Translations under genes and position numbers: made by a program
Assembly: GCF_036697405.1 (NCBI RefSeq)
Contig: NZ_JBAHWA010000001.1
Location: 372,001 to 436,000 of the forward strand
Origin: Lysobacter sp036697405
GTDB taxonomy: Bacteria; Pseudomonadota; Gammaproteobacteria; Xanthomonadales; Xanthomonadaceae
Direction: 5' to 3'
Length of the DNA stretch: 64,000 bases
Notes under the pieces: generated by a model
The model's input: the letters and a program-made list of their open reading frames with translations, nothing else
Told to the model about the DNA's origin: nothing
Database searches by the model: none
Shown here: positions 9,080 to 18,150 of the stretch, one piece after another
How positions within the stretch are numbered: the stretch's first letter is position 1
Layout: each line of letters begins with the position of its first letter

Positions 9080-9976
9080 TCACAGCACACGGAATTCGAT
9101 CCGCCGGTTGCGCGCGCGGCCTTCGGGGGTGGCATTGTCGGCGACAGGTTGATCCGGACCGGCGCCCTGGGCGGTGATCGTGGTGGCATTGATGCCGCGC
9201 GAGACCAGATAGGACTTGACCGCGCTGGCACGGGCGTAGCTCAGGGCCACATTTTTTTCATGAGGGCCCGCGCTGTCGGTATGCCCGATCACCTGCACGG
9301 GGCGGCTGCCCACTTGGGCCCAAGCGGCGACGATCTCGTCGAGTATCGTGGCGCCGGCGGAGGTCAGCGTCGCGCTGCCGCTCTCGAATTCGATGATGCG
9401 GTTGGCCAAGGTGGCCTGAAGCACGTTGACCTTGGCCGCGCGCAGTCGGTTGGTCACCGCGTAGGTCGAGTTGAGCGAGGTCGAAAGCTCGCTGGCGACC
9501 TGCTGCCGAGCGGCCTCGTTGCCGACCTGGCCGCTGATGGTGACGGCGTTGCCGGCGATGCTCAGTTCCCCCTGCGATACCTGCTGCAGGCTCGGGCTGA
9601 GCAGGTTGCCGACATGCTCGCGCCAGTTGGGCGGGGCGATCAGCGAACCGTCGACTTCGATGCGATCGACCACGGCTGCGGCCCCGTACAGGGCGCGCAG
9701 CTTGCCCAGCACCACCTGCTTGGTGGCTTCGTCGGGTACCGCGCCGCTGGCGATGACGGGCTTGCCGGCCGGGGCGGTCGCGGGGGCGCTGACGGCGGTG
9801 GGCGCCTGCGCGAACGCACAGGCGCAGGCGAGCGTCAGGCTGGCGAACAGTCCGGGCATGGCGCGCGACCAGCGGCGGCGTTCGCCGACACCGGAGTGCC
9901 GGGCGCGATCCAGCGCGTGGCCGCTGGAAACGCGGGGCAGGGCAGGCGCACGGGGCGATTGGACTGGCATGCACAT
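9080..9976 (-). CDS. secreted OmpA-family protein of the T6SS
   Basis: 298 residues from the ATG at 9976, chosen because it sits one base after the tagF stop with GGGAAA just upstream; a longer frame overlaps tagF and is unlikely. A hydrophobic export segment (MPGLFASLTLACACAFAQA) is followed by a linker and BON-like repeats (VVDRIEVDGSL, NAVTISGQV). The C-terminal OmpA domain has the peptidoglycan-binding signature HTDSAGPHEKNVALSYARA and ends GRARNRRIEFRVL. It probably anchors the secretion complex to peptidoglycan. This TssL lacks a fused OmpA domain, so this protein may supply the function in trans (TagL-like role). Confidence 0.8.
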   Translation of the reverse strand: MCMPVQSPRAPALPRVSSGHALDRARHSGVGERRRWSRAMPGLFASLTLACACAFAQAPTAVSAPATAPAGKPVIASGAVPDEATKQVVLGKLRALYGAAAVVDRIEVDGSLIAPPNWREHVGNLLSPSLQQVSQGELSIAGNAVTISGQVGNEAARQQVASELSTSLNSTYAVTNRLRAAKVNVLQATLANRIIEFESGSATLTSAGATILDEIVAAWAQVGSRPVQVIGHTDSAGPHEKNVALSYARASAVKSYLVSRGINATTITAQGAGPDQPVADNATPEGRARNRRIEFRVL

Positions 9977-9977
9977 A

Positions 9978-10991
9978 TCATTTTCCCAGAAAGGTTTCGC
10001 CGAAGCTTGTGCGCGCCGTGCGCATCGACAGTTCATCGCGCTCCAGATAGCTGACCAATCTGCTGAGCGCGGCGTCCTCGGCCAGATAGCCCTCGATCCA
10101 TTCGGCATCGTCCACCCGGATAATGCGGTCGGCGGCGATCTGCGGATCGAGCGCAGCCTGCAGGGTGCGGCTGTCCGCGCCGTGGAAGCCGATGAAAAGC
10201 CGCGGGCCTTCCGGTACCCGGGCGCCGTTTCTGGTCGCCTCCTTGATCAGGATGGCCAGTTCGACATCGGCGTCTACCAGGAAGCTGGCGACCAGGTCCA
10301 GCCAGAACGCCGCCACCAGCGGCCGGTACAGGGCGTCGCGCGGCAGCGGCAGCGACAGCCCCTTGTCCACCTGCGCCAGACCGCCGGCGAGCACCGGCTG
10401 CAACAGCACGCCCAACGCAGGCAGCGTCCACTTCAGCAGCAACTGCGGATGCCCGGACTCGCGCAGCAGGGCTTGCAAGGAGCCCACGTCCTGCAGATCG
10501 AGGAAATCGTGGAACGGAGCATCGTAGACGGCGTGGTCGGCGACCATGCCCACGCGGCTTTCCGCGAGCTCGCGCAACGGCTCGCCGGCATCCGCCGCGG
10601 CCAGCGCCTGCCGGCTGAGGCGGGCCAGGGTGGACCACAGCCGCGACAAGGCCAGCGGGCTGCGGCCGATGAAACCCAGCGGCTGGTTCAGCTCCAGCCG
10701 GGTGGCGGTGAGGAAGGGGAAGCGGCGATCGGTCGCATCGCGGCTGGGCAGGAAGTGCCCGCCGATCCCGAGCCGGCTGCGCGAGCCGATGAAGGCGAAG
10801 TGCATGGGCTGCGCTTCGTCATAGAGCTGCTTCCAGCCGGGATCCTGCGTCAACAATTCCACGCCCTGGCCGGCCCAACGGTCCAGCAGCCCCATCAAGG
10901 GATGGCTTTCGGACGTGCGCACGAAGTCGCCGCGGGTGGGCAGCTTGCCGAAATAGCTCACCGACAGCGCGGTTTCAGCGGCCGCCACCAT
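9978..10991 (-). CDS. tagF: T6SS-associated protein TagF (ImpM family)
   Basis: 337 residues from the ATG at 10991, one base after the tssM stop; the longer frame would overlap tssM. The N-terminus SVSYFGKLPTRGDFVR is the diagnostic ImpM/TagF opening (gKlPsrGDFv). Downstream are the conserved FAFIGSRSRLGIGGHFLPSRDATDRRFPFL stretch, given here in part, and a C-terminal globular region. TagF is known as a post-translational repressor of T6SS firing, acting on Fha. No fha, ppkA or pppA gene is visible here, so its partner must be elsewhere or the mechanism differs. Confidence 0.9.
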   Translation of the reverse strand: MVAAAETALSVSYFGKLPTRGDFVRTSESHPLMGLLDRWAGQGVELLTQDPGWKQLYDEAQPMHFAFIGSRSRLGIGGHFLPSRDATDRRFPFLTATRLELNQPLGFIGRSPLALSRLWSTLARLSRQALAAADAGEPLRELAESRVGMVADHAVYDAPFHDFLDLQDVGSLQALLRESGHPQLLLKWTLPALGVLLQPVLAGGLAQVDKGLSLPLPRDALYRPLVAAFWLDLVASFLVDADVELAILIKEATRNGARVPEGPRLFIGFHGADSRTLQAALDPQIAADRIIRVDDAEWIEGYLAEDAALSRLVSYLERDELSMRTARTSFGETFLGK

Positions 10992-10992
10992 G

Positions 10993-13900
10993 TCAGCGGG
11001 CCTCCGTGGCGGCGGGAGCCGCGTTGACGGCGGGGGCCGCACCGGCCGCTATCGTGCCGGCCGGCGCCGTCAAGGGCGCGCCGGGGGTGACGGCGGCGCC
11101 GGCACCGGCCACCGTGGGCGGCAATTGCAGGCCTTTGAATCCCACCGTCGTCGGCGCGGCCGCACGCGTGGTGCTGATGACGCGCAATTCGAAGGCGACG
11201 CTGGCCTCGCTATTGCCCAGGGTCAGCCGGTAGTGATCCTTGCCCAGCGACACCGGCTGGGCCGCGTCGAACAGGCGCTTCATGCCGTTCTGACCGGGCG
11301 AGTTGAAGACCTCGACGGTGCGGCCGTCCATGGTGACCGCGCTGACCGAAACCCCGGGCGCACCGGGACCCGGGGTCTGGAAGGTCTTCCAGGCCGGTGG
11401 CGTGTTGCGATAGCGCAGGGTGTCGCCGTCGACGACGACCGTGTACTCGCGGCCGCTGGCGGGCAGCGGCATCACCTCGAAGATGGCCGTCGGGCCGGCG
11501 GCGGCGGCGCCATTGCCTTCACCGGCGACCCAGATGGCGAGGTTAGTGGTGAATTCCGGCCGCAAGGCGATGCCCATCTGCGCCCACTGCCTCGGCGAGA
11601 TCGCATTGCCTCGCCGGATGACCAGCGGCCCCAAGGCGTCCTTGCTGAAGTTGGCGATCGCCCCGCTGGCGCCGAACACCGTATTGATGTCGGCCTGCGC
11701 GGCTTCCACCGACGCTCCGGTATTGAACGGGTACTTGCCGGCGAGGGTGGACTGGAACGGCGTGTAGACCTGTTCGGTCCAGGCGCGGTTGATCTCGCCT
11801 TCGGCCGGGCGCACCAGGGCGGCGAAAGCCGAGATCAGCGGCCGCATCAGCAAGGGGCGCAGCGCCTCGCGCTGGGTCTCGTTGAGACCGGACACGATCT
11901 GCTCGTCCACCAGCGAGGCGATTTCAGCCAGCTCGGAGTTCTGATTCTCGAGCGTGTCCTGCATCAGCTTGCGCGCGCCCGGTCCCGGGTCGCCTTCGGT
12001 CTTGATGGCGTTCAGACGCGTATGCAGCTTGCCCAGTGCCGCGAAGTAGTCGTCGATCAGCGGCGGGTTGCTGTCGCGCGGCGCCATCAGGCGGGCCAGC
12101 CCGCGGAACTCGGTGCCGATCGGTCCCGTGGGCACCGGCTCCTGCTTGCCGGTGGCCGGGTTGATCCGCATCGGAATGCCGGTGGTGTTGCGGCGCATGA
12201 CCACGCGGTTGAACCACTCGATCAGGCCCTTCTTCGCCAGCCCCTTGGCCGCGACCTCGGCGCCGGGGTTGTCCCAGATGGTCTCGCGGTTCACCGCTTC
12301 CAGCAGCTTGCGCAAGGGCGAGTGCGCGGGATCGGCCAAGGAGCCCATGCGCGTCGCCGCCTGTTCGAAGGTTCCGAACTCGGGAACGCTCACGCCGCGC
12401 ATGAACTTTCGCCACTCCAGCGCGTACTGCGCCTTGTACATCGTCGCCAGTTCCTTGGCGATGTGCTCCGGGCTCCCCGCCAGGCTCAGGTCGCTGGTCA
12501 CCGTCTGCTCCAGCACCCAATCGGTGCTGGACAGTTGCGAGCGCGACGCTTCCTCGATGGCGTCCTCCACGTATTGTTCCCACGCGGTGCGAGAGAACGC
12601 GCCTGGAATGGCGTAGCTGCCCGCCATGCCGCTCTTTCTCGCATCCTCGCCGAGCAGGCTGTCGACCGTGATCGGCGGGAACCGCACCTGCGCGCGTTGC
12701 TTGATCTGCGCGAACACCCGCTCCACCGCGGGCGCGCCCTTCATCACCGGGCCCAGGGCGGCGCGAGCCTGTTCGACCAGATTGAACTTGGATTCCACCA
12801 GGGGCCAGTTCGGCTCGGCGCTTTCGGCGACATAGAACGACATCAGCTTCGAGGCGACCTGGCTCATGCTTTCGCGCGGCACGGTGCCGCGATTGGCTTC
12901 CAGCCAGCTGCGCCAGTAGCGCGTCAGCTGATCGTTGAGATGCGCCGCCTCGATGTGGCTGCGGCTGCTGTCGCTGATCATCAGGTAGGTCTTGAGCGCG
13001 TTGTAGGCGTCGTCGAGATTGGCCGCCGCCGGCTCCTGGTAGAGGCTGTCGCTGCTGACGGCGGCGACGGACTTGTCCTCGCCGGCAGCGCCGACCGGGA
13101 TCGGCTTGAGATCGCCGCGGTGCGCATGCACCTGGGCGAGGAAGCCCTCCAGCTTCGCCGCCACCGGCTGCAGCATGAGCTGGCGCATGCCGTTGAAGTA
13201 CTCTTCGCGCAGCTTGGCTTCGATCCGCTCGCCCTGGTACAGGCCGAGCCCCAGTTGCAGCGGATGGTCGTCGCGATAGGCCTTGAGCTGGGTCAGCCGG
13301 TCCTGCAGCACCAGCAACGCGTCGATGCGCGACTTCAGGTCGGACTTGCCCTGCTGCAAGGCGACCGCCTTGTCGAGGTCGGCCGTGACATTGCTGACCA
13401 GTTGTTTGTTGGCGGTGTACGACACCGTCCATCCGGTCAATGCGACCGCCAGCAGCGCCACGGAGGCGAAGAACGCCACATAGCGCAGCTTGATGGAGTT
13501 CGGGCTGGCGTAGCGCCGCACCAGTTGGCGATCGGCGAAGATCACCTTGCGGAACAGGCCGAGGACGAAATGGCCCTTGTCGCTATGCGGATTGGTCTCG
13601 CCGGCGCCGACGCGCGGAGTCAAGGAGAACTGCTGCGCGATCCGCTCGGAGGTGGGCTGCACCGCAACGCCGTCCTGGAGCGCGCTGGTGAAGTAGAAGC
13701 CGCGGAACACCGGCTTGAACTGATACGGATTCTCTTCGAACAGCGTGGCGATGAAAGTGCGCAGGGCCGGCTTGATTCCGGAGAACTCCAGCGGCATCGT
13801 CAGCAGGCCGGGCGGCATTTCGCGGCCGCGCCGCAGGCCCATCTGGGTGACGCTCATTTCCTTCAAACCTTCGCTGAGCTCGTCGAAATGCTTGTCGAAA

Positions 13901-14799
13901 GCGGACAGCGCCTCGGCCTCGCCCTTCGGGTCGTAGGGCAGGGTCGCGCCCCAAACGCCTTCGCGTTCGCTCGGGTCTAGGCCGTGAAAGAAATCCGCGA
14001 AGCCGGAGATCAGATCCGCCTTGGTGAATACCACGTACACCGGCGCGAACACTTCCAGGCGCTCGGTAAGCTCCTGCACGCGCTGGCGCAGGTTCTTGGC
14101 CAGCTCGATGGCGAACTCCGGCTTGCTGGCGGACAGCTCAGCGATCGAGGCGGCGATGATGATGCCGTTGATCGGCGCGCGCGGGCGGTTCTTCTTCAGC
14201 AGGCCGAGAAAGGAGAACCACTCCTGGCGATCCTCGGCATTGACGGTGTAGCGACCGGCCGTATCCAGGACGATGCCTTCGGTCGTGAAGTACCAATCGC
14301 AGTTGCGCGTGCCGCCGATGCCGTGGATGACGTTGCTGCGGTTGTCTTCGAACGGAAACCGCAAGCCGGAGTTGAGGATGGCGGTGCTCTTGCCGGCGGC
14401 GGGGTTGCCGATGATCACGTACCACGGCAGTTCGTAGAGCGCCGCTTCGCCCTTCATCACGCCGAGCTTGGAAGACTTGATGGCCTTGATGGCTTCGCTC
14501 ATGCGCTCGCGCAGCACTTCGGTCTCGGCGCGGGCGGCGGGCTTGGCCGTGGCCACTGCCTGGTCCGCCTGCGTCGCGACGATCCGCTCCAGCCTGCGTT
14601 CGGCGCGATGGGCGCGGAAGCTCTTGACCGTCCACCACAACAGCCACAGGAACAACACGGCGATCGCGGCGATCGCAAGCCAGCCGCCCCAGGACGTGAG
14701 CCGTTCGAACCCGAAAGCGGCAACCGCCACGCCCAGTACGGCGACCAGGGCGATACGGATGCGGTAGTCCATCAACCAATAGCGAAGCTTGCTCATCAT
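10993..14799 (-). CDS. tssM: T6SS membrane-complex protein TssM (IcmF)
   Basis: Inner-membrane core protein of 1,268 residues. Two N-terminal TM helices (about 15-31 and 37-56), a cytoplasmic NTPase-like domain with Walker A GNPAAGKST near residue 130, a third TM helix near residue 450 (YVAFFASVALLAVALTGWTV), then the long periplasmic domain ending in a beta-rich C-terminal region that binds TssJ. Length and layout are normal for IcmF/TssM. The C-terminal tail is Ala/Pro/Gly low complexity. A second Met three bases in is equally possible as start. It is followed at once by tagF. Confidence 0.96.
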   Translation of the reverse strand: MMSKLRYWLMDYRIRIALVAVLGVAVAAFGFERLTSWGGWLAIAAIAVLFLWLLWWTVKSFRAHRAERRLERIVATQADQAVATAKPAARAETEVLRERMSEAIKAIKSSKLGVMKGEAALYELPWYVIIGNPAAGKSTAILNSGLRFPFEDNRSNVIHGIGGTRNCDWYFTTEGIVLDTAGRYTVNAEDRQEWFSFLGLLKKNRPRAPINGIIIAASIAELSASKPEFAIELAKNLRQRVQELTERLEVFAPVYVVFTKADLISGFADFFHGLDPSEREGVWGATLPYDPKGEAEALSAFDKHFDELSEGLKEMSVTQMGLRRGREMPPGLLTMPLEFSGIKPALRTFIATLFEENPYQFKPVFRGFYFTSALQDGVAVQPTSERIAQQFSLTPRVGAGETNPHSDKGHFVLGLFRKVIFADRQLVRRYASPNSIKLRYVAFFASVALLAVALTGWTVSYTANKQLVSNVTADLDKAVALQQGKSDLKSRIDALLVLQDRLTQLKAYRDDHPLQLGLGLYQGERIEAKLREEYFNGMRQLMLQPVAAKLEGFLAQVHAHRGDLKPIPVGAAGEDKSVAAVSSDSLYQEPAAANLDDAYNALKTYLMISDSSRSHIEAAHLNDQLTRYWRSWLEANRGTVPRESMSQVASKLMSFYVAESAEPNWPLVESKFNLVEQARAALGPVMKGAPAVERVFAQIKQRAQVRFPPITVDSLLGEDARKSGMAGSYAIPGAFSRTAWEQYVEDAIEEASRSQLSSTDWVLEQTVTSDLSLAGSPEHIAKELATMYKAQYALEWRKFMRGVSVPEFGTFEQAATRMGSLADPAHSPLRKLLEAVNRETIWDNPGAEVAAKGLAKKGLIEWFNRVVMRRNTTGIPMRINPATGKQEPVPTGPIGTEFRGLARLMAPRDSNPPLIDDYFAALGKLHTRLNAIKTEGDPGPGARKLMQDTLENQNSELAEIASLVDEQIVSGLNETQREALRPLLMRPLISAFAALVRPAEGEINRAWTEQVYTPFQSTLAGKYPFNTGASVEAAQADINTVFGASGAIANFSKDALGPLVIRRGNAISPRQWAQMGIALRPEFTTNLAIWVAGEGNGAAAAGPTAIFEVMPLPASGREYTVVVDGDTLRYRNTPPAWKTFQTPGPGAPGVSVSAVTMDGRTVEVFNSPGQNGMKRLFDAAQPVSLGKDHYRLTLGNSEASVAFELRVISTTRAAAPTTVGFKGLQLPPTVAGAGAAVTPGAPLTAPAGTIAAGAAPAVNAAPAATEAR

Positions 14800-14923
14800 C
14801 GGGTTCGTCGTACTTCCGGCTCGGGCTGGATCGGGTGGATTTCGCTGGTTCGGTGCAACGGGATTGCCGACGGCCGCCGACCTCTGGGCGACTGCCCGGA
14901 CAGGCGATCGCGAGATCGATCGC

Positions 14924-15976
14924 TCAGTGCTTCACCGCGCAGGCGGCGTCTTTCTCGCCATAGTCGCGACAGGCCTTGATACGGCAGTCGATACCGGCCG
15001 TCGTATTTGCCTTGGGGCAACGGCGAAGATCGCGCTGCAGCTTCTCGGCGCGCGCCAGGGGCTCATCGGCGGCCATCGGCTTGGCGCGCTGTTGCGGATC
15101 GACTTGTTGGATCAGGGCGTCCAAGGCTTCGTGATCGGAGCCGGTCAACGGCCGGACCAGTTTCGTCTCCGGGCGCGCAACGATCAGCCCGCCCTCCGCC
15201 GCGGCAGGAGACGCGAGCGCCTGCACCGCAGGCGAGGCGAGGGAGACGGGGGCGGCGCGAACCGGATTCAACGGCGGCGCTTCGGCCGTGACGATGTTGC
15301 CCAGCAAGGAATTTCCCAGCGCGGTTTCATCGCCCTTGTTCTTGGCTTCGACCGGCGTCGCCGGCGCGGCCTTGGGCGGGGCGCTGCGCTGCGCGGCCGC
15401 TTTCGGTTCCGTCGCCGCAACGCCAGGCTTGCGCGCCGATTCGGGCCGTTTTGCGGGGACCTGCGCGCTAGCGAACGGATTGGCGCGTTTGACCGGCCGC
15501 TGGGCAGCGGCCGTCTCGCCGAAAGGATTGGGGCCGGTTGTGGCGGCCACGGACTTGCCGCCGAACGGATTGTCGGTATCGACTATGGTCGCTGTATCGG
15601 CAGCGGAAGAGGCCGACGCCGACTCGACCGGGCGCGGGCCGGCCGCATCGGGCGGGGCGGACGCGGATGCGGCCGACGATGCAGGCGCTTGCGCCGCGGC
15701 GCCTGGACGGGACGCGTTGTCGAAAACGCTCCATGCGAAAAGCGCGCTCAATGCCAACACCGCGATGGCGACCATCGCGAACGCCGGCCGTCGACGGACA
15801 TCGCGAGCAGCCGATCGACGCGATCCGCCTTGCTCCACGTCTGCTAGGATGCGGCCCGCTCCGGGATCTCTTCCTGTAGCGCTCGCATCGCTGTTCGCCA
15901 GAAGGCTGGGGCGACTCGGCTTGACGTTTTGCCGATCCAAGGCGGACTCCTTTCCTGTATGGCCTTGCACGGACAT
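14924..15976 (-). CDS. one-TM Ala/Pro-rich T6SS-linked protein with NPF motifs
   Basis: 350 residues from the ATG at 15976; a TTG 45 bases upstream is the alternative. A basic N-terminal cytoplasmic part precedes one TM segment (AFAMVAIAVLALSALFAWSVF, about residues 66-86). A long disordered Ala/Pro/Lys-rich linker follows, with three NPF motifs (DNPFGG, PNPFGE, ANPFAS). The C-terminal ~90 residues are more ordered and hold four Cys (RCPKAN, IDCRIKACRDYG, AACAVKH). Topology is bitopic with a large periplasmic part, so it could bridge inner membrane and wall. Family not recognised. It is upstream of tssM on the same strand and divergent from the peptidase gene. Confidence 0.7.
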   Translation of the reverse strand: MSVQGHTGKESALDRQNVKPSRPSLLANSDASATGRDPGAGRILADVEQGGSRRSAARDVRRRPAFAMVAIAVLALSALFAWSVFDNASRPGAAAQAPASSAASASAPPDAAGPRPVESASASSAADTATIVDTDNPFGGKSVAATTGPNPFGETAAAQRPVKRANPFASAQVPAKRPESARKPGVAATEPKAAAQRSAPPKAAPATPVEAKNKGDETALGNSLLGNIVTAEAPPLNPVRAAPVSLASPAVQALASPAAAEGGLIVARPETKLVRPLTGSDHEALDALIQQVDPQQRAKPMAADEPLARAEKLQRDLRRCPKANTTAGIDCRIKACRDYGEKDAACAVKH

Positions 15977-16067
15977 GTATGTCCGCTTGCATTCTAACGG
16001 CAGTGATCCGGTCGCCGTCAACGCGAGACCAGAGCTTACGCTGCCTATTCATGAATTTGAGGAAACT
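15977..16067. promoter_or_regulatory. divergent intergenic region
   Basis: This 91-bp gap separates the leftward one-TM gene from the rightward peptidase gene and must hold at least one promoter or leader. A purine-rich GAGGAAA at 16060-16065 serves the peptidase GTG start. I see no clear -35/-10 pair. Confidence 0.4.
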
Positions 16068-16961
16068 GTGATCGCGATCGTTATGGCGATGTTTCTGATC
16101 CTGACGGTAGCGGCCGTGTGGCTGCTGATGTTTCCGTCGGCACGTGAAGGCGCAAACGCGTATCTGAGCCGCGTGAGCCGGAAGCTGGGCGCGCTATTCG
16201 GACGCGCAAACGCGAGGGCGGCTACGCGGGTCGGCGAGTCTTCCCGTGCCACTCGCGCGGCGGGAAATCGCATGGCGGGCACATTGTTTCGCTATCGCTG
16301 GCCCTTGCTGGTCGCGTTCATGCTGCTCGGCCTGCCGCCGTTGGCCGTGTTCCTGATCCGCAACGACAACGTGCAATTGGAGTCGTTCGAAACCGGCTAT
16401 ACGGACGCCACCGGCAATTCCCAGATCGTCGAACTGTTGAATGGCGAGCGCCTGGTGCCGCCACCGCCGCTGCCGCCGGAAGTGTTCGTGATAGCCGAGG
16501 CCGAACGGCGGCAATTGGGCGAAGTCGCGGCGGAACTGATACCCGACAAGATCGTCAGCGCCGATCGCCGTTGGGATGCGATCGATGCGGCCTTCCAGCA
16601 ACGCGTGCTGGTCATCTACACCGTCATGAAGCAGCGCGGCTACGAGATGGCCCTGGTCGAGGGATATCGTAGTCCCGCGCGACAGGCCGAGCTGGCGGCC
16701 GGCGGAAAAGCGACCCGGGCCAAGGCAGGGCAAAGTTGCCACCAGTACGGGCTGGCGGTCGACAGTGCGATCCTGAAGAACGGCAAGCTGCAGTGGAACA
16801 TGAACGATCGCTGGGTGCGAGACGGTTATTTCCTCTATGGCGAACTCGCGGAACAAGCGGGCCTGAGCTGGGGCGGCAACTGGCGCTCGATCAAGGACTA
16901 CGTCCACGTCGAAGCCAAGGCGGCATGCCGCGACGCCCGCAGCAGGGCGGGGTACGGCTGA
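16068..16961 (+). CDS. M15-family peptidoglycan peptidase, TagX-like
   Basis: 297 residues. The GTG at 16068 is chosen for the GAGGAA site just upstream; ATGs at 16083 and 16089 are alternatives. Two N-terminal hydrophobic segments (MAMFLILTVAAVWLLMF and WPLLVAFMLLGLPPLAVFLI) tether a periplasmic catalytic domain. The M15 zinc-site pattern is visible: EGYRSPARQAEL, then SCHQYGLAVD (His and Asp ligands), then DYVHVEAK (His). By family knowledge it cleaves peptide cross-links; related enzymes encoded in T6SS clusters open the wall so the apparatus can assemble. It is the only rightward gene inside the leftward series, so it is separately promoted. Confidence 0.8.
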   Translation: MIAIVMAMFLILTVAAVWLLMFPSAREGANAYLSRVSRKLGALFGRANARAATRVGESSRATRAAGNRMAGTLFRYRWPLLVAFMLLGLPPLAVFLIRNDNVQLESFETGYTDATGNSQIVELLNGERLVPPPPLPPEVFVIAEAERRQLGEVAAELIPDKIVSADRRWDAIDAAFQQRVLVIYTVMKQRGYEMALVEGYRSPARQAELAAGGKATRAKAGQSCHQYGLAVDSAILKNGKLQWNMNDRWVRDGYFLYGELAEQAGLSWGGNWRSIKDYVHVEAKAACRDARSRAGYG

Positions 16962-17024
16962 GCGCCCGGTCCGGATCCATCGCCCTGAACGGGCCGCGGG
17001 TCCAAAGCGCTCGGGCCGCCGATG

Positions 17025-18092
17025 TCAGTCGTCGCTCGTGCCGGATTCGGCGTCCAGCGTCTCCAGCATGTGCTCCAAGGTGGAGTGATCCTTGACCACC
17101 CGTTTGAGCCAGACATGCAGCGGCATTTCGCCCCAGCGTGCGGCTTTCTCGGCGAGGTAGGCTACCGGGCTGTGCGGTTCGGTCTGGCGGAAGAATTCGG
17201 CCACCCGGCGCAGCTGGGCGATGGCCTCGCGGCGGTTGTTGATCGCAAGGTTCATGTTGGCGGAAGGCGGCGGAGCGGCGAGGTTATTCTCCACGGCGGC
17301 AGCCGCTACCGGCTCGCCGAACGCCGCGCCACCGGGCGCAACGTCCTGGCCGCCGTCGAGCAGCACGCCTGCCTCCCGGGCGAAACGCATCGCGGCGTCC
17401 CGAACCAGTTGCATCTGCTCACGCAGGTTGGCAAAGCTGGGACTGTCCTGGCCCAGCCGGGCATCGACAACCCGTTCGAGCGCCGCCAGCGCCTCCTGGC
17501 AATCCGGCACCGTCGTCGCCAGGCGGACGTAAAAGGAGTGCGGCGTTTCGCGTCGCGCGGCCTCGAACCTTTCCATCGACAAGCCGCTGCCGGGATCGTT
17601 CTCGCTGCGACGGTTGCGCGCCGCTTCGAAGTCGAGCAAGCCGTAGCGACCTTGCGAGGACTGCACCAAGGGCAATCGCCGGACCCATTGTTCGGCGTTC
17701 GCCAGCAGCCAGCTGACGTTGCCGATGCGCTGCTCCAGGTCGCCGTCCTCGACCTGCGGATGCACGTCGTCCCAGAACCGCTCGAGCAAGCCGGCCGTCA
17801 GCCTGAATCCGTCGGCCAGGCCGGCGAAAGAATGGGTCTGCATCTGCGCTTCGGCCAGCCACGACGCCAGCCGCAGATCCTTGCTGCGCTCGCGCAGCAG
17901 CTTCGTGCAGCGATGGGCGACACCGGGCCAGTCGGCGGACTTGAGATCCGTCACCCATTCGCCTTGTTCCAGGGTCGGATCGTCGGCACGCCGCGCCTCG
18001 GCGACGGCGTCGAAATCGGCGGAAAAGGAAAGGTCCTCGCCGGCCGGAGCGGCGTCGGAAATGGGGGCGAGGAGTTCTTCCAGCGAGGTCAT
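17025..18092 (-). CDS. tssA: T6SS baseplate/tail assembly protein TssA
   Basis: 355 residues. The start MTSLEELLAPISDAAPAGED is the typical ImpA N-terminal opening, followed by DFDAVAEARRADDPTLEQGEW and the helical ImpA core (SKDLRLASWLAEAQ, FWDDVHPQ). The C-terminal ~100 residues form a second helical region ending in the conserved SPVAYLAEKAARWGEMPLHVWL stretch, cited in part. TssA coordinates baseplate docking and sheath polymerisation. It ends 63 bp from the convergent peptidase gene. Confidence 0.94.
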   Translation of the reverse strand: MTSLEELLAPISDAAPAGEDLSFSADFDAVAEARRADDPTLEQGEWVTDLKSADWPGVAHRCTKLLRERSKDLRLASWLAEAQMQTHSFAGLADGFRLTAGLLERFWDDVHPQVEDGDLEQRIGNVSWLLANAEQWVRRLPLVQSSQGRYGLLDFEAARNRRSENDPGSGLSMERFEAARRETPHSFYVRLATTVPDCQEALAALERVVDARLGQDSPSFANLREQMQLVRDAAMRFAREAGVLLDGGQDVAPGGAAFGEPVAAAAVENNLAAPPPSANMNLAINNRREAIAQLRRVAEFFRQTEPHSPVAYLAEKAARWGEMPLHVWLKRVVKDHSTLEHMLETLDAESGTSDD

Positions 18093-18150
18093 GGGCTGCT
18101 TCCTGCGTATGGCGAGCGTCGATCCGGCGTAGCTTTGTCCCAGCGCGGCG

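Noticed and set aside
10990..13980. 996-residue plus-strand ORF opposite tssM
   Set aside because: It is the antisense frame of tssM; Arg/Gly/Ala/His-rich composition and no domain, as expected of GC-rich shadow frames.
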